Assembly (NCBI GenBank): GCA_002787095.1
Contig: PCVW01000069.1
Location: 12,611-53,246 of the forward strand
DNA length: 40,636 bases
Direction of reading: 5' to 3'
DNA from: Candidatus Omnitrophica bacterium CG11_big_fil_rev_8_21_14_0_20_64_10
GTDB taxonomy: Bacteria; Omnitrophota; Gorgyraeia; 1-14-0-20-64-10
The notes beneath the pieces were generated by a model that had not been told where the DNA came from, did no database searches, and saw only the letters and a program-made list of their open reading frames with translations. Shown here piece after piece: positions 1 through 7,908 of this stretch (positions are counted from its first letter, which is position 1; each line of letters opens with the position of its first letter). The position numbers and the translations under genes are program-made.

Positions 1-1
1 A

Positions 2-1831
2 GAGGAACGGCCCGACATCGACGCTATCTACATGTCTGCGGTTCAGGCCATGACCGGCCAGGGCGGCTGGCCGATGACGGTTTTCCTGACCCACGAGGGC
101 AAGCCGTTCTATGGCGGAACCTATTTCCCGCCAGAGGATAAGTGGGGCCGGCCGGGCTTGAAGACGGTCCTGCGCTCTATTTCTCAAGCTTGGAAGAGCC
201 GGCGCCAAGAAGTCTTGCGCTCCAGCCAGTCCTTGACCGAGACGATCCAAGCGAGTGCCGCCGCGACTGGATCGGCCCCGCTGACCCAAAAGACACTCGA
301 AGTCGCAGTCAGCGCCTTTGCAAGACAGTACGATCCGACCCACGGTGGTTTCGGACCCGCTCCGAAATTTCCCCGAAGCCACAGCGTGTCGTTCCTCCTG
401 CGGGCTTGGGTACGGAACCGGGATTCCAAGACCCTTGAGATGGTCGAGAAGACGCTCGATGCCATGGCCCATGGCGGCATCCACGACCATCTCGGCGGCG
501 GTTTCCACCGCTACTCTACCGACGGCCGATGGCTTGTGCCCCACTTCGAGAAGATGCTCTACGATCAAGCCCTGCTGGCCCGGTCGTACCTGGAGGCCTA
601 TCAGGCGACCGGCAAGCAGATCTACGCCGACGTAGCCCGGGACATCTTCGAGTACGTGCTGCGCGACATGCACGACCCCGATGGCGGATTCTACTCCGCC
701 GAGGATGCCGGCGAGGTGGGGAAAGAGGGGGAGTATTACGTCTGGAGGCCGCAGGAGATCGAGAACGTTTTGAGCGCCGTGGAGGCCCGGCTGTTCAACC
801 GGTTCTACGGCGTCGCCCCCGGCGGGAACTTTGAGAACGGCGCGACAATCCTTTCCATTGAATCCCCGGTTGAGAAATTTGCTCAACAGGAGAGGATTCC
901 CGCGGAAGAGGTCCGCCGGCGGCTGGCGGCCGCGCGGCAGAAACTCCTGGCCGCCCGAAACAGACGGGAGCGGCCGCACCGGGATGACAAGATCCTCGCC
1001 GATTGGAACGGGTTGATGATCGGTGCGTTGGCCTACGGGGCCCGCGTGCTCGATGAGCCGCGCTACGCGCAGGCCGCGCGGGACGCCGCCACTTTTCTCT
1101 TGGACCGGATGCAGAGTGAAGGCCGCTTGCTCCATCGGTACCGGGACGGCGAGGCCTCGATCCCCGCCTTTCTGGATGATTACGCCTTCTTCACCTGGGG
1201 GTTGCTGGACCTCTACGAGGCGACGTTTGAGGTCCGGTGGTTGTCCGAGGCCAAGCGCTTGACACAGGAGATGATGGCGCTGTTCTGGGATGAGAGGACC
1301 GGAGGGTTCTTCCTGAGCGGAAAACGCAATGAGCGCCTGGTGGCCCAGACCAAGGAGTTGTACGACGGAGCTCTTCCCTCCGGCAATTCCGTTGCGGCCC
1401 TGAACCTGGTGCGGCTGGGTCAGCTCACCATGGACAAGGAGTTCCAAACTAAGGCCGACCGGATATTCGAGGTTTTTTCCGGCCAAGCTGGCCAAGCTCC
1501 CGAGGCCTTCCCGCAATTCCTCATCGCGCTGGATTTCCGGCTGGGGCCTTCTCAGGAGATCGTCATCGCCGGAGATCCCGGTGATCCGCAGACGCGCCGG
1601 ATGATCCGGGCTGTGCATGAGAAGTTCCTGCCGCGAGCGGTCCTGGCACTCCATCCGGAGGACGCCTCCGCCGCCCAGGTGGAAGCCCTGGTGCCGTTCC
1701 TGAAGGAGCAGCGGCCGTTAGGGGGAAAGCCCACCGCCTATATCTGCCAGAACTACGTCTGCAACCTGCCGACCACCGATGTGGAGAAGATGGTCTCCTT
1801 ACTTGGAGGGGGAAGAGGCGAATCCCGATGA
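2..1831 (+). CDS. DUF255/YyaL-like thioredoxin-fold and (alpha/alpha)6-barrel protein, 5' partial
   Basis: The reading frame is open from the left edge (E-E-R-P-D-I-D before the first visible Met at 32), so the true start lies outside the window. The visible N-terminus carries the family signature AVQAMTGQGGWPMTVFLT and GGTYFPPED, the end of the thioredoxin-like DUF255 domain; its CxxC would lie upstream. The rest matches the large helical, glycosidase-like barrel of this family (GGIHDHLGGGFHRYS, VPHFEKMLYDQA, DDKILADWNGLM). Members are YyaL of Bacillus and SPATA20; the biochemical role is not established. The 599 visible residues are close to full family length (about 680-700). Its TGA overlaps the ATG of the next gene (ATGA), which suggests co-translation with the SCO protein. 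Confidence 0.93.
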   Translation, partial: EERPDIDAIYMSAVQAMTGQGGWPMTVFLTHEGKPFYGGTYFPPEDKWGRPGLKTVLRSISQAWKSRRQEVLRSSQSLTETIQASAAATGSAPLTQKTLEVAVSAFARQYDPTHGGFGPAPKFPRSHSVSFLLRAWVRNRDSKTLEMVEKTLDAMAHGGIHDHLGGGFHRYSTDGRWLVPHFEKMLYDQALLARSYLEAYQATGKQIYADVARDIFEYVLRDMHDPDGGFYSAEDAGEVGKEGEYYVWRPQEIENVLSAVEARLFNRFYGVAPGGNFENGATILSIESPVEKFAQQERIPAEEVRRRLAAARQKLLAARNRRERPHRDDKILADWNGLMIGALAYGARVLDEPRYAQAARDAATFLLDRMQSEGRLLHRYRDGEASIPAFLDDYAFFTWGLLDLYEATFEVRWLSEAKRLTQEMMALFWDERTGGFFLSGKRNERLVAQTKELYDGALPSGNSVAALNLVRLGQLTMDKEFQTKADRIFEVFSGQAGQAPEAFPQFLIALDFRLGPSQEIVIAGDPGDPQTRRMIRAVHEKFLPRAVLALHPEDASAAQVEALVPFLKEQRPLGGKPTAYICQNYVCNLPTTDVEKMVSLLGGGRGESR

Positions 1832-2712
1832 CAAACGGATGGAAGCTCTCGGTCTTTGGATTGATGGCTTTGTTCGCGTATGGTTGTCAGGTAGCCAAAC
1901 CGACTGCCGTTTATACGGTGAAGGGAACCATTCGGGAGATCAGCGCCGACCGCCGGACGGTCACCCTCCAACATGAAGAAATCCCCGGCTACATGTCGGC
2001 GATGACGATGCCTTTCCCGGTGAAGTCCCCGGGGTTATTGGATGGTTTTGTCCCGGGGGAGGAGGTCCGGTTTCGGCTGGTCGTCTTCCCGCGCGATGCC
2101 ACCATCGATCAGATCATCGCCATCCGGACGTCCCCGAAACCTGTCGGGAATAAGCCCGCAGCCTCCGATGCCCCTGACAACCAGAGCGAGCTACACCTGC
2201 CTCAGAGCGGGGAGTCGGCACCCAACTTCGATTTGGTGAATCAGGACGGACGCGCCGTGCGCCTCTCGGATTACAAAGGCAAGATCGTGGCCCTGAACTT
2301 TATCTACACGCGGTGCCCCCTTCCTACCTACTGCCCGCGGCTGATGGAGGAGTTTGATGCCGCTCAGAAGTTGCTGAAGGACGTGATAGGGCGGGATGTG
2401 GTGTTCTTGACGATCACGTTCGACCCTCGTTTTGACACGCCGGCCGTGTTGAAACAGTACGGCAGCCGCTACCAAGCGGATGACACGTCGTGGCAGCTCC
2501 TTTCCGGGGAGCCGGAGGAGATCCGCAAGGTCGCATCTTTTTTCAATGTGGCGTACTGGACTTCTCCCCAAGGAACTATTGAATCGCACACGCTGTCCGC
2601 GGCCGTCGTGGATCGAATGGGGAAAGTCGCGCGGTTCTACAGCGGTCAGCGCTGGAGCGCCTCCGATCTGGCCCGCGACGTTCGAGCGCTGTTAAGAGAG
2701 GAACCCGGATGA
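1828..2712 (+). CDS. SCO1/SenC copper protein with N-terminal CusF-like domain, probable lipoprotein
   Basis: This 294-residue protein has two copper-related parts. Residues 1-20 look like a lipoprotein signal ending at Cys20. Residues about 27-100 resemble the CusF-like copper-binding domain (IPGYMSAMTMPF). Residues about 130-290 form the SCO1/SenC thioredoxin fold with the copper-binding CPLPTYC motif (Cys163, Cys169) and the conserved His254 in SHTLSAAVVD. SCO proteins deliver copper to the CuA centre of cytochrome oxidase or act as thiol-disulfide reductases outside the membrane. The five-residue gap between the cysteines is longer than the classic CxxxC but occurs in a recognised SCO subgroup. 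The gene overlaps the DUF255 stop by 4 bases. Function is inferred from family. Confidence 0.9.
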   Translation: MTNGWKLSVFGLMALFAYGCQVAKPTAVYTVKGTIREISADRRTVTLQHEEIPGYMSAMTMPFPVKSPGLLDGFVPGEEVRFRLVVFPRDATIDQIIAIRTSPKPVGNKPAASDAPDNQSELHLPQSGESAPNFDLVNQDGRAVRLSDYKGKIVALNFIYTRCPLPTYCPRLMEEFDAAQKLLKDVIGRDVVFLTITFDPRFDTPAVLKQYGSRYQADDTSWQLLSGEPEEIRKVASFFNVAYWTSPQGTIESHTLSAAVVDRMGKVARFYSGQRWSASDLARDVRALLREEPG

Positions 2713-2761
2713 ATCCTAAGAGCTCCTCTATGCATCTTAACTTTGAAGGAGGGGATCTGTT

Positions 2762-2785
2762 ATGACGAAATGCAACCGTTTCTAA
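2762..2785 (+). other. possible 7-codon leader ORF ahead of the secreted protein gene
   Basis: A tiny ORF (MTKCNRF, stop TAA) begins 12 bases after a strong Shine-Dalgarno-like GGAGGGG. Its stop lies 18 bases before the ATG of the next gene, which has its own GGAGGTGA. It could be a translated leader or simply a chance ORF. There is no evidence of function beyond the ribosome-binding site. Confidence 0.25.
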
Positions 2786-2803
2786 GATAAGGAGGTGACA
2801 ATA

Positions 2804-3214
2804 ATGAAAGGTAAGCAGATGATCTGGGCGGTTCTCGCGGCGGCAGTTGTTTCTATGGGAACGCCCTCAGTTTGGGCGGAACCGACCGCCGAGCAGTTGC
2901 GACAGGCTATTCGCGACTACATCACCCGGCAAGAGCAGCAGACCGGGGCTTTCACGATACCTGACTCCAGGGAGAAGGGGAAACTCCGGGTGCTGACTCT
3001 CGTACGGGTGCATGAACGGGTCGGCAAGACCGGCGATTACTATTACTCCTGCACCGATATGAAGGATGTCGCCGCGGGGAACCTGTTGGATCTGGATTTT
3101 GACGTGGCCGACACCGGTAAGAATCTCAAGGTGGTGGCCGTCCGAATCCACAAGGATGATGGAAAACCCCGCTATACCTACGACGACAACGACAATCTGA
3201 TCCCTGTGGAATGA
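2804..3214 (+). CDS. secreted hypothetical protein
   Basis: This is a 136-residue protein. ATG 2804 is preferred because it has AAGGAGGTGA at ideal spacing; an in-frame GTG at 2795 lies inside that Shine-Dalgarno site. Residues 1-25 form a Sec signal peptide (MKGKQMIWAVLAAAVVSMG, cleavage after VWA). The mature part begins with a short amphipathic helix (TAEQLRQAIRDYITRQEQ). A likely beta-rich domain follows, with KLRVLTLVRVHERV and an acidic tail (TYDDNDNLIPVE). I recognise no family or catalytic motif. It sits between a copper-chaperone-type gene and another small secreted protein, so a periplasmic metal-related role is possible but unproven. Confidence 0.75.
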   Translation: MKGKQMIWAVLAAAVVSMGTPSVWAEPTAEQLRQAIRDYITRQEQQTGAFTIPDSREKGKLRVLTLVRVHERVGKTGDYYYSCTDMKDVAAGNLLDLDFDVADTGKNLKVVAVRIHKDDGKPRYTYDDNDNLIPVE

Positions 3215-3274
3215 GCCATTTTCAAGTCGGTGCGTGTGGGTCTGGATAAATCAAAAACAAGGAGGAAAGGTCGA

Positions 3275-3544
3275 ATGAAGAATGCGTATCGAGGGATGTT
3301 GGCTTTGGTGTTGGTCGCGGGATTTGGGATGATCCAGCCCTCTGTCCTTTTGGCGGGTGAGCACGGCGGGAAGGAGCATGGCGGAACGGCCCCGGCGGCA
3401 GCCGGCCAGGAAGGAAGCCATGGGATGGAGATGAGCGAGGCGGCCCTTCTGAAGGAAGCCGCAACCGCGTTGCGCAAAGGGCAGAGTCGGCCGGATCTGG
3501 CGGAGAAGCTGGAGAAATTGGCGAAAAGCCACACGTCGAATTAG
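3275..3544 (+). CDS. small secreted His/Gly-rich protein
   Basis: This is an 89-residue protein. ATG 3275 is chosen because it follows AAGGAGGAAAGG; a longer frame opens at 3230 without a usable ribosome site. Residues 1-27 form a signal peptide ending LLA-G. The mature N-terminus is rich in His, Gly and Glu (EHGGKEHGG, SHGMEM), a composition that could bind metal ions. The C-terminal half is a predicted amphipathic helix (LLKEAATALRKGQ, AEKLEKLAK). No family is recognised. Together with the upstream secreted protein and the SCO gene it may form a periplasmic metal-handling group; this is inference from composition and position. Confidence 0.7.
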   Translation: MKNAYRGMLALVLVAGFGMIQPSVLLAGEHGGKEHGGTAPAAAGQEGSHGMEMSEAALLKEAATALRKGQSRPDLAEKLEKLAKSHTSN

Positions 3545-3565
3545 ACGCGGCGGTTTTCAGGTGTA

Positions 3566-3674
3566 CGGGCGGACCGCCCGGGTCGCAGAGGCATCCGGGC
3601 GGACCTTCACTCCCGTTACCCTCTGTGGAGAATCTTTCCTGAGGCAACCGGCATCTTAATAGGTGGAAAGATGC
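3566..3674. other. short inverted repeats between secreted protein and patatin genes
   Basis: The 146-base gap holds two hairpins. One is CGGGCGG-A-CCGCCCG at 3566-3580, close behind the upstream stop, which could help end transcription although no T-run follows. The other is GCATCTT-N10-AAGATGC at 3651-3674, ending 17 bases before the patatin ATG and just ahead of its GGGAGGGAGGAG site. The second could modulate initiation at 3691. Both are seen directly; their roles are inferred. Confidence 0.4.
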
Positions 3675-3690
3675 GGAAGGGAGGGAGGAG

Positions 3691-4512
3691 ATGAGGAGTG
3701 CGCTGTTACTGGGTGGAGGCGGCAGCCGCGGGGCGGTGGAGGTCGGCTTCTATAAGGCCCTCTTTGAGTTGGGTATTCCCGTGGACCGGATCTTCGGGAC
3801 CTCCATCGGGGCCTTGAACGGCGCCTTCATCGCGGCCGGCTTCACGCCGGAACAGCTTGAAGCGCTCTGGATCCGGCTGGAGAAGAAGCCTTTATTCCGT
3901 CGAGACTGGCGTTTCTTGTGGAAGGGCGCGAAAGCGGAGAGTCTCTATCAAGCGGATGGGTTGGTCGACTTTCTGGAATCCGCCCTTCCCGTCAAACGAT
4001 TTGAGGAGCTCAAAATCCCCTTGGTTGTTACGGCTACGGATCTCACGACCTCCGATCCGGTCTACCTCGATTCGGGGGAGCTGCTGCCCGCCCTGTTGGC
4101 CAGCACCGCTATGCCGCCGTACCTGCCGCCCGTGGCGCATCAGGGCCGCCGGCTCGTGGACGGGGGATTTGTGGCGAATGTCCCGATTGGGGAGGCAATA
4201 ACCCGCGGAGCCCAATGCATCCTGGCGATGCTCTGCCATTGCGCTGGAGAGTTGACCCAAATACCCAGGGGTCTTCTGGAAGTTCAGGAGCGCGTCCTGC
4301 GGATCGCCCTGGAGCAGAAATTTCGCCATGACCTGGAGCATTACAAGGACAGAGCCCGGATGATCGTGCTGGAGCCTTGTTTTGATTTACCGTCGGACCT
4401 GCTAAAGATCAGGCAGGTTTCATCCCTGATCCAGCAAGGGTATCAATTCAGCAAAGCCGAACTTTTGAGCCGGATGCCCGACCACTTTCGAGATCATACA
4501 GGGGGTGAGTGA
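3691..4512 (+). CDS. patatin-like phospholipase
   Basis: This 273-residue protein of the bacterial patatin/RssA family hydrolyses acyl esters of lipids with a Ser-Asp dyad. Visible motifs are the oxyanion-hole loop GGGGSRG (residues 8-14), the nucleophile elbow GTSIG with Ser38, and the catalytic DGG at 157-159. The length is normal for the short bacterial class, and no signal peptide or membrane segment is apparent, so it is probably cytoplasmic or peripheral. GGGAGGGAGGAG lies directly upstream of the ATG. The 3' end overlaps the next gene by 8 bases. The physiological substrate cannot be read from the sequence. Confidence 0.93.
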   Translation: MRSALLLGGGGSRGAVEVGFYKALFELGIPVDRIFGTSIGALNGAFIAAGFTPEQLEALWIRLEKKPLFRRDWRFLWKGAKAESLYQADGLVDFLESALPVKRFEELKIPLVVTATDLTTSDPVYLDSGELLPALLASTAMPPYLPPVAHQGRRLVDGGFVANVPIGEAITRGAQCILAMLCHCAGELTQIPRGLLEVQERVLRIALEQKFRHDLEHYKDRARMIVLEPCFDLPSDLLKIRQVSSLIQQGYQFSKAELLSRMPDHFRDHTGGE

Positions 4513-5389
4513 TGAACGCGGAATGTGTCGGCCGGCGGCTCCGCGATGGCGAAAACCGGTGTTGAAAGGGTTTTGTATCCTTCTTGGGGCCGGCGCGCTG
4601 ATTGTATCGGCGCCAGCCGCGGGACAGGCGGCCTCTGAGGAATTCCGCCATGCACTGTACGATCAGATCCTGAAAGAGTACGTCGTTGACGGGCATGTGG
4701 ACTACGCCCGGCTGAAGGAAAACCGGTCCGACCTGGACCAGTACATCGCCTTACTCGCCGGGCTTGAGCCCCACGTCTACGCAATATGGAATACGCCCGC
4801 GAAGATCGCTTTCTGGGTGAACGCCTACAATGCCATCACCCTGAAAGTCATTCTGGATCATTATCCCATTCAACGGGTTTTCTCGCCGGCAACCTTCGTT
4901 TTTCCTGCCAACAGCATCCGCCAGATCCCCGGCGCCTGGGATCGGATCACCCATTCGGTGATGGGCCGGCCGATGACGCTGGATGAGATGGAGCACCGGG
5001 TTCTCCGGAAGGAATTTCAGGAGCCGCGGATTCACATGGCTTTGGTCTGCGCGGCCAAGGGGTGCCCTCCTTTGCGATCCGAGGCATACGAGGGGGAGCG
5101 CCTCGAAGGACAATGGGAAGATCAGGCCCGCCGGTTTCTTTCCGATCCGGCTAGGTTCCGGCTCGACCAGCGAGAGCGCGTGGTCCGGCTTTCATCGATT
5201 TTCCAATGGTTCGGGCAGGATTTCCTCAATGCTTATGGGGCGCCGGAAGGTTTCACAGGACATACCGACATCGAACGGGCTGTTCTGGCGTTCGTCAGCC
5301 GATACCTGAAATCGGAAGATCAAACCTTTCTGAAAGCGGGGAATTACCGGGTGGTTTACGTGGGCTACGATTGGAATCTCAACGAATGA
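4505..5389 (+). CDS. DUF547 family exported protein
   Basis: This is a 294-residue protein with a hydrophobic N-terminal segment (residues about 20-43, LKGFCILLGAGALIVSAPAAG) acting as signal peptide or anchor. The rest matches the DUF547 family: VDYARLKENR, FWVNAYNAITLKVIL, MALVCAAKGCPPLRSEAY and a C-terminal WFGQDF. The family contains a conserved Cys (here in CAAKGCP) but has no settled biochemical role. The GTG at 4505 is used because the frame must begin near the patatin stop; ATG 4523 is an alternative start. It overlaps the upstream gene, and its TGA overlaps the ATG of the following glycosyltransferase, so the three genes are probably co-translated. Confidence 0.88.
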   Translation: MSDERGMCRPAAPRWRKPVLKGFCILLGAGALIVSAPAAGQAASEEFRHALYDQILKEYVVDGHVDYARLKENRSDLDQYIALLAGLEPHVYAIWNTPAKIAFWVNAYNAITLKVILDHYPIQRVFSPATFVFPANSIRQIPGAWDRITHSVMGRPMTLDEMEHRVLRKEFQEPRIHMALVCAAKGCPPLRSEAYEGERLEGQWEDQARRFLSDPARFRLDQRERVVRLSSIFQWFGQDFLNAYGAPEGFTGHTDIERAVLAFVSRYLKSEDQTFLKAGNYRVVYVGYDWNLNE

Positions 5390-6819
5390 CCCGGCCCCTT
5401 GCGATTGGCGGGTTAGCCATTCTGGCGGTCTCCGCGGGGTTCTCTTTTTTAAGCCGTTCCTTCCTCTTTGGAACGGGATACCTTGAACGGCCCCTGCTTC
5501 CGTTTGTCGCGTTGTTCGTGGCCGGATCGGCGGCGCTTCTATGGGTCTTCCGGGGTATTTCCTCTCCAAGGCCCCAACCCAACAGTGTTCGCTGGAGGCT
5601 CGCGTGGGTCCTTTTCGTCTCTTTTCTGGCAAGGGGAATCCTGTTTTTTTCCAGCCCCATTCAAGAAGTGGATCCGTACCGGTACCTGTGGGACGGCAAC
5701 GCGGCGCTCCATGGAATCAATCCTTACCGGTACGCCCCCGCGGAGGCCATGGAGCAAACGACCCCTTCTTCTCCGGGGGAAAGGGCATGGCGGGATTCGA
5801 TCCGGTCGAAAGAAGCCCAGAGCGTTTTTGAGCGGATCAGCTATCCGGAAGTCCGAACAATCTATCCTCCTCTTGCTCAAGGCCTGTTCGCTCTGGCGCA
5901 AGGACTGACCCCTTGGTCTCTGCTCGGATGGCGTCTGCTGGTTCTTCTGGCGGATCTGGCCAGTCTGGCGCTGATCATAGGGATCCTTTCCATGGCCCGC
6001 CTGCCCCCGGAATGGGCTCTCCTCTACGGCTGGTCCCCTCTGATCCTGAAAGAGTTCGGCAACTCTCTCCACCTGGACGTTTTTGTTGTCTTGGGTCTCT
6101 GCGGAATGCTCACTGCCCTTCAACGGGGACGCCCGCGGTTGGCGCTCGCGGTCTTGGCGGCCGGAGCGCTGGTGAAACTGGCCCCTCTGATTTTGCTTCC
6201 CCCGTTGTTCGGCTGGGTCTGGAGAGATCAGCCCAGGAGAGCTCTCCAGGGACTGGGATGGGCCTTGGCGCTGATGGGGGCCGGATACCTGCCGTTTTTG
6301 GATGCCGGCGCCCGGGTCTTCGAGGGATTCACGACCTTCGCGGCCCATTGGCGGGTGAACGAAAGTCTCTATGGGTTTTGGAGGGCAGCAGGGTTACCTC
6401 GCGGAGCGCTCTGGGGGTTGATCGCCGCGGCGAGTGTCGGCTACGCCCTTCGATGGATGCGCCAGCCTAAGACCTCTGAAGACCTCCGGCCTTTCTGGAG
6501 AGGATCGATGATGCTGCTGGCCGGGTCTTTCCTCCTTCTCCCCACCGGGAATCCGTGGTACTTCACCTGGATCTTCCCATTTATGGTTCTTGTTCCGGTG
6601 CGGACGCTGAGATGGCTTTCCGGGGCGCTGGGGCTGTACTACTTGGATTTTTACTTCATGTACCGCGGCATGCCGCGCGCCACGGATTGGGTGCGGCTGG
6701 TGGAATACGGATCCACGGCAATGGTGGCTGGCTGGGAGTTATGGCAATGGCGACGGTCTCGATCATTCTTCCCGTCCTCAATGAGCGCGATCTCATTAGC
6801 CGCGCCCTCTCGCATCTGA
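5386..6819 (+). CDS. GT-C type multi-pass membrane glycosyltransferase (GT87/DUF2029-like)
   Basis: This is a 477-residue polytopic membrane protein with roughly ten or more hydrophobic segments. The ATG at 5386 overlaps the DUF547 stop; the frame is open further upstream, but that part reads antisense-like sequence inside DUF547. After the second membrane helix it carries the acidic loop typical of polyprenyl-phosphate-dependent GT-C enzymes (QEVDPYRYLWDGNAALHGIN), then YPPLAQGLFALA, which resembles mannosyltransferase and GT87 proteins. It would transfer a sugar from a lipid-linked donor on the outer face of the membrane. The substrate is unknown. It sits directly before a GT2 gene and may belong to the same glycan or organoarsenical pathway, which is inference. 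Confidence 0.8.
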   Translation: MTRPLAIGGLAILAVSAGFSFLSRSFLFGTGYLERPLLPFVALFVAGSAALLWVFRGISSPRPQPNSVRWRLAWVLFVSFLARGILFFSSPIQEVDPYRYLWDGNAALHGINPYRYAPAEAMEQTTPSSPGERAWRDSIRSKEAQSVFERISYPEVRTIYPPLAQGLFALAQGLTPWSLLGWRLLVLLADLASLALIIGILSMARLPPEWALLYGWSPLILKEFGNSLHLDVFVVLGLCGMLTALQRGRPRLALAVLAAGALVKLAPLILLPPLFGWVWRDQPRRALQGLGWALALMGAGYLPFLDAGARVFEGFTTFAAHWRVNESLYGFWRAAGLPRGALWGLIAAASVGYALRWMRQPKTSEDLRPFWRGSMMLLAGSFLLLPTGNPWYFTWIFPFMVLVPVRTLRWLSGALGLYYLDFYFMYRGMPRATDWVRLVEYGSTAMVAGWELWQWRRSRSFFPSSMSAISLAAPSRI

Positions 6820-7574
6820 CTGGTCTCGGAGCGGATGAGATTCTGGTCGTCGACGGGGGCTCGCGGGATGGGACCGACCGGGTGGCCCGGGCCGCTCCGG
6901 GAGTAACCCTGCTCAGGGAGGTCCAAGGCCGGGCGCGTCAGATGAACGCAGGCGTCCGGGCTTCCACGGGAGAGATTCTGCTCTTTGCGCATGCGGACAT
7001 GTCGTTTCCTTCCGGCGCGATCGCGCGGATTCAGGCCGTTATCGGGGAAGGAGCCGCGGGCGGGTGCTTCTTCAAGCGGTACGAGCCCTCCACCCAGCTC
7101 CTTCGGTGGTACGGGTGGGGGCTGAATCATCTGTTTCTGGTCGGCATGCGCCGGATGGTGGGGACGAACGGAATTTTCGTGCGCCGGGATCATTTCTTGA
7201 AGATGGGAGGATTTCCGGAGGTCCCGATCCTGGAAGATCTGATCTTCGCCGATCGATTGCGCCTCCGCGGGCGGTTGGGGGTCGTTCGGCAGCCGGTGAG
7301 TGTTTCCGCCCGCCGGTATGTGAAGGGCGGCATCCTCCGGCAGATTTTGATCAACGGCCGGATCTTTTTGGCGTACGGCTCATCACGGCACCCATCGGAT
7401 CAGTTGCGAATCCTTTATGAATCCCACGCATCCAAAAGAAGGAGGGATGAAGATGAAACGATCGTTCTGGCTGTGCGCAATGGCGGGGATCGCTCTTCTG
7501 AGTTTTGCCGGGACCGGGTCTTGCGCGCAGAACTCGAACAGCGGGAAGTACCTGGTCATCCTGCAGGCCGGTAA
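6741..7574 (+). CDS. TIGR04283-type family 2 glycosyltransferase
   Basis: This GT2 protein starts at ATG 6741 (GGGAG just upstream; ATG 6747 possible) with SIILPVLNERD, then VVDGGSRDGT, the nucleotide-binding DxD-like HADM, and the acceptor-site motif ILEDLIFADRLR. These match the TIGR04283 subfamily, annotated as arsenosugar-biosynthesis glycosyltransferases. At 277 residues it is longer than the usual roughly 220-235. The last 40 or so residues are Arg/Glu-rich and overlap the start of the DsrE gene by 122 bases, so the native stop may have been lost. A second TIGR04283 domain occurs at 13739, and the radical SAM-ArsM gene lies between the two, supporting the arsenic link. Confidence 0.85.
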   Translation: MAMATVSIILPVLNERDLISRALSHLTGLGADEILVVDGGSRDGTDRVARAAPGVTLLREVQGRARQMNAGVRASTGEILLFAHADMSFPSGAIARIQAVIGEGAAGGCFFKRYEPSTQLLRWYGWGLNHLFLVGMRRMVGTNGIFVRRDHFLKMGGFPEVPILEDLIFADRLRLRGRLGVVRQPVSVSARRYVKGGILRQILINGRIFLAYGSSRHPSDQLRILYESHASKRRRDEDETIVLAVRNGGDRSSEFCRDRVLRAELEQREVPGHPAGR

Positions 7575-7908
7575 GGAAAGCCATGAGGGAATGGCGCGGG
7601 CCGTCCACGCGTTCCTGTATGCCCGGGAGCTCAAGGAGCACGGCCATGAGGTTCGGCTCGTCTTCGACGGGGCGGGCACCGAGTGGGCGGAGGAGTTGAG
7701 CAACCCCGCTTTAGAATCCAAGATCAAACCGATGTACGACGAGTTTAAGAAGCTAGGCGTTGAGGAAGTCATCTGCGATTTCTGCGCGGGAGCTTTTGGG
7801 GTAAAGGAGAAACTCCAGGGTCGCCGACTGCCGTTGACCGCCGGGTATGAAGGCCACCCGAGCATCGCCCAATGGGCGGATCAGGGCTACCAGATTGTGA
7901 TCCTATGA
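7453..7908 (+). CDS. exported DsrE/DsrF-like family protein
   Basis: This is a 151-residue protein. ATG 7453 is chosen because AAGGAGG lies 7 bases upstream; the frame itself opens at 7417. It has a signal peptide, possibly of lipoprotein type (FAGTGSC), then a DsrE-like alpha/beta domain: YLVILQAGKESHEGMARA, GHEVRLVFDGAGTEW and ICDFCAGAFGV with a candidate active cysteine. DsrE-family proteins carry sulfur as cysteine persulfide or bind small thiol ligands; an exported form is less usual. Its TGA overlaps the ATG of the flavoprotein gene, so the two are probably co-translated and may act together on a thiol or metal substrate. Confidence 0.82.
   Translation: MKRSFWLCAMAGIALLSFAGTGSCAQNSNSGKYLVILQAGKESHEGMARAVHAFLYARELKEHGHEVRLVFDGAGTEWAEELSNPALESKIKPMYDEFKKLGVEEVICDFCAGAFGVKEKLQGRRLPLTAGYEGHPSIAQWADQGYQIVIL

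Noticed and set aside
5539..6348. Open frame of 269 codons on the minus strand
   Set aside because: It lies opposite the GT-C gene, is Gln/Arg/Gly-rich and without recognisable domains, as expected for an antisense shadow.
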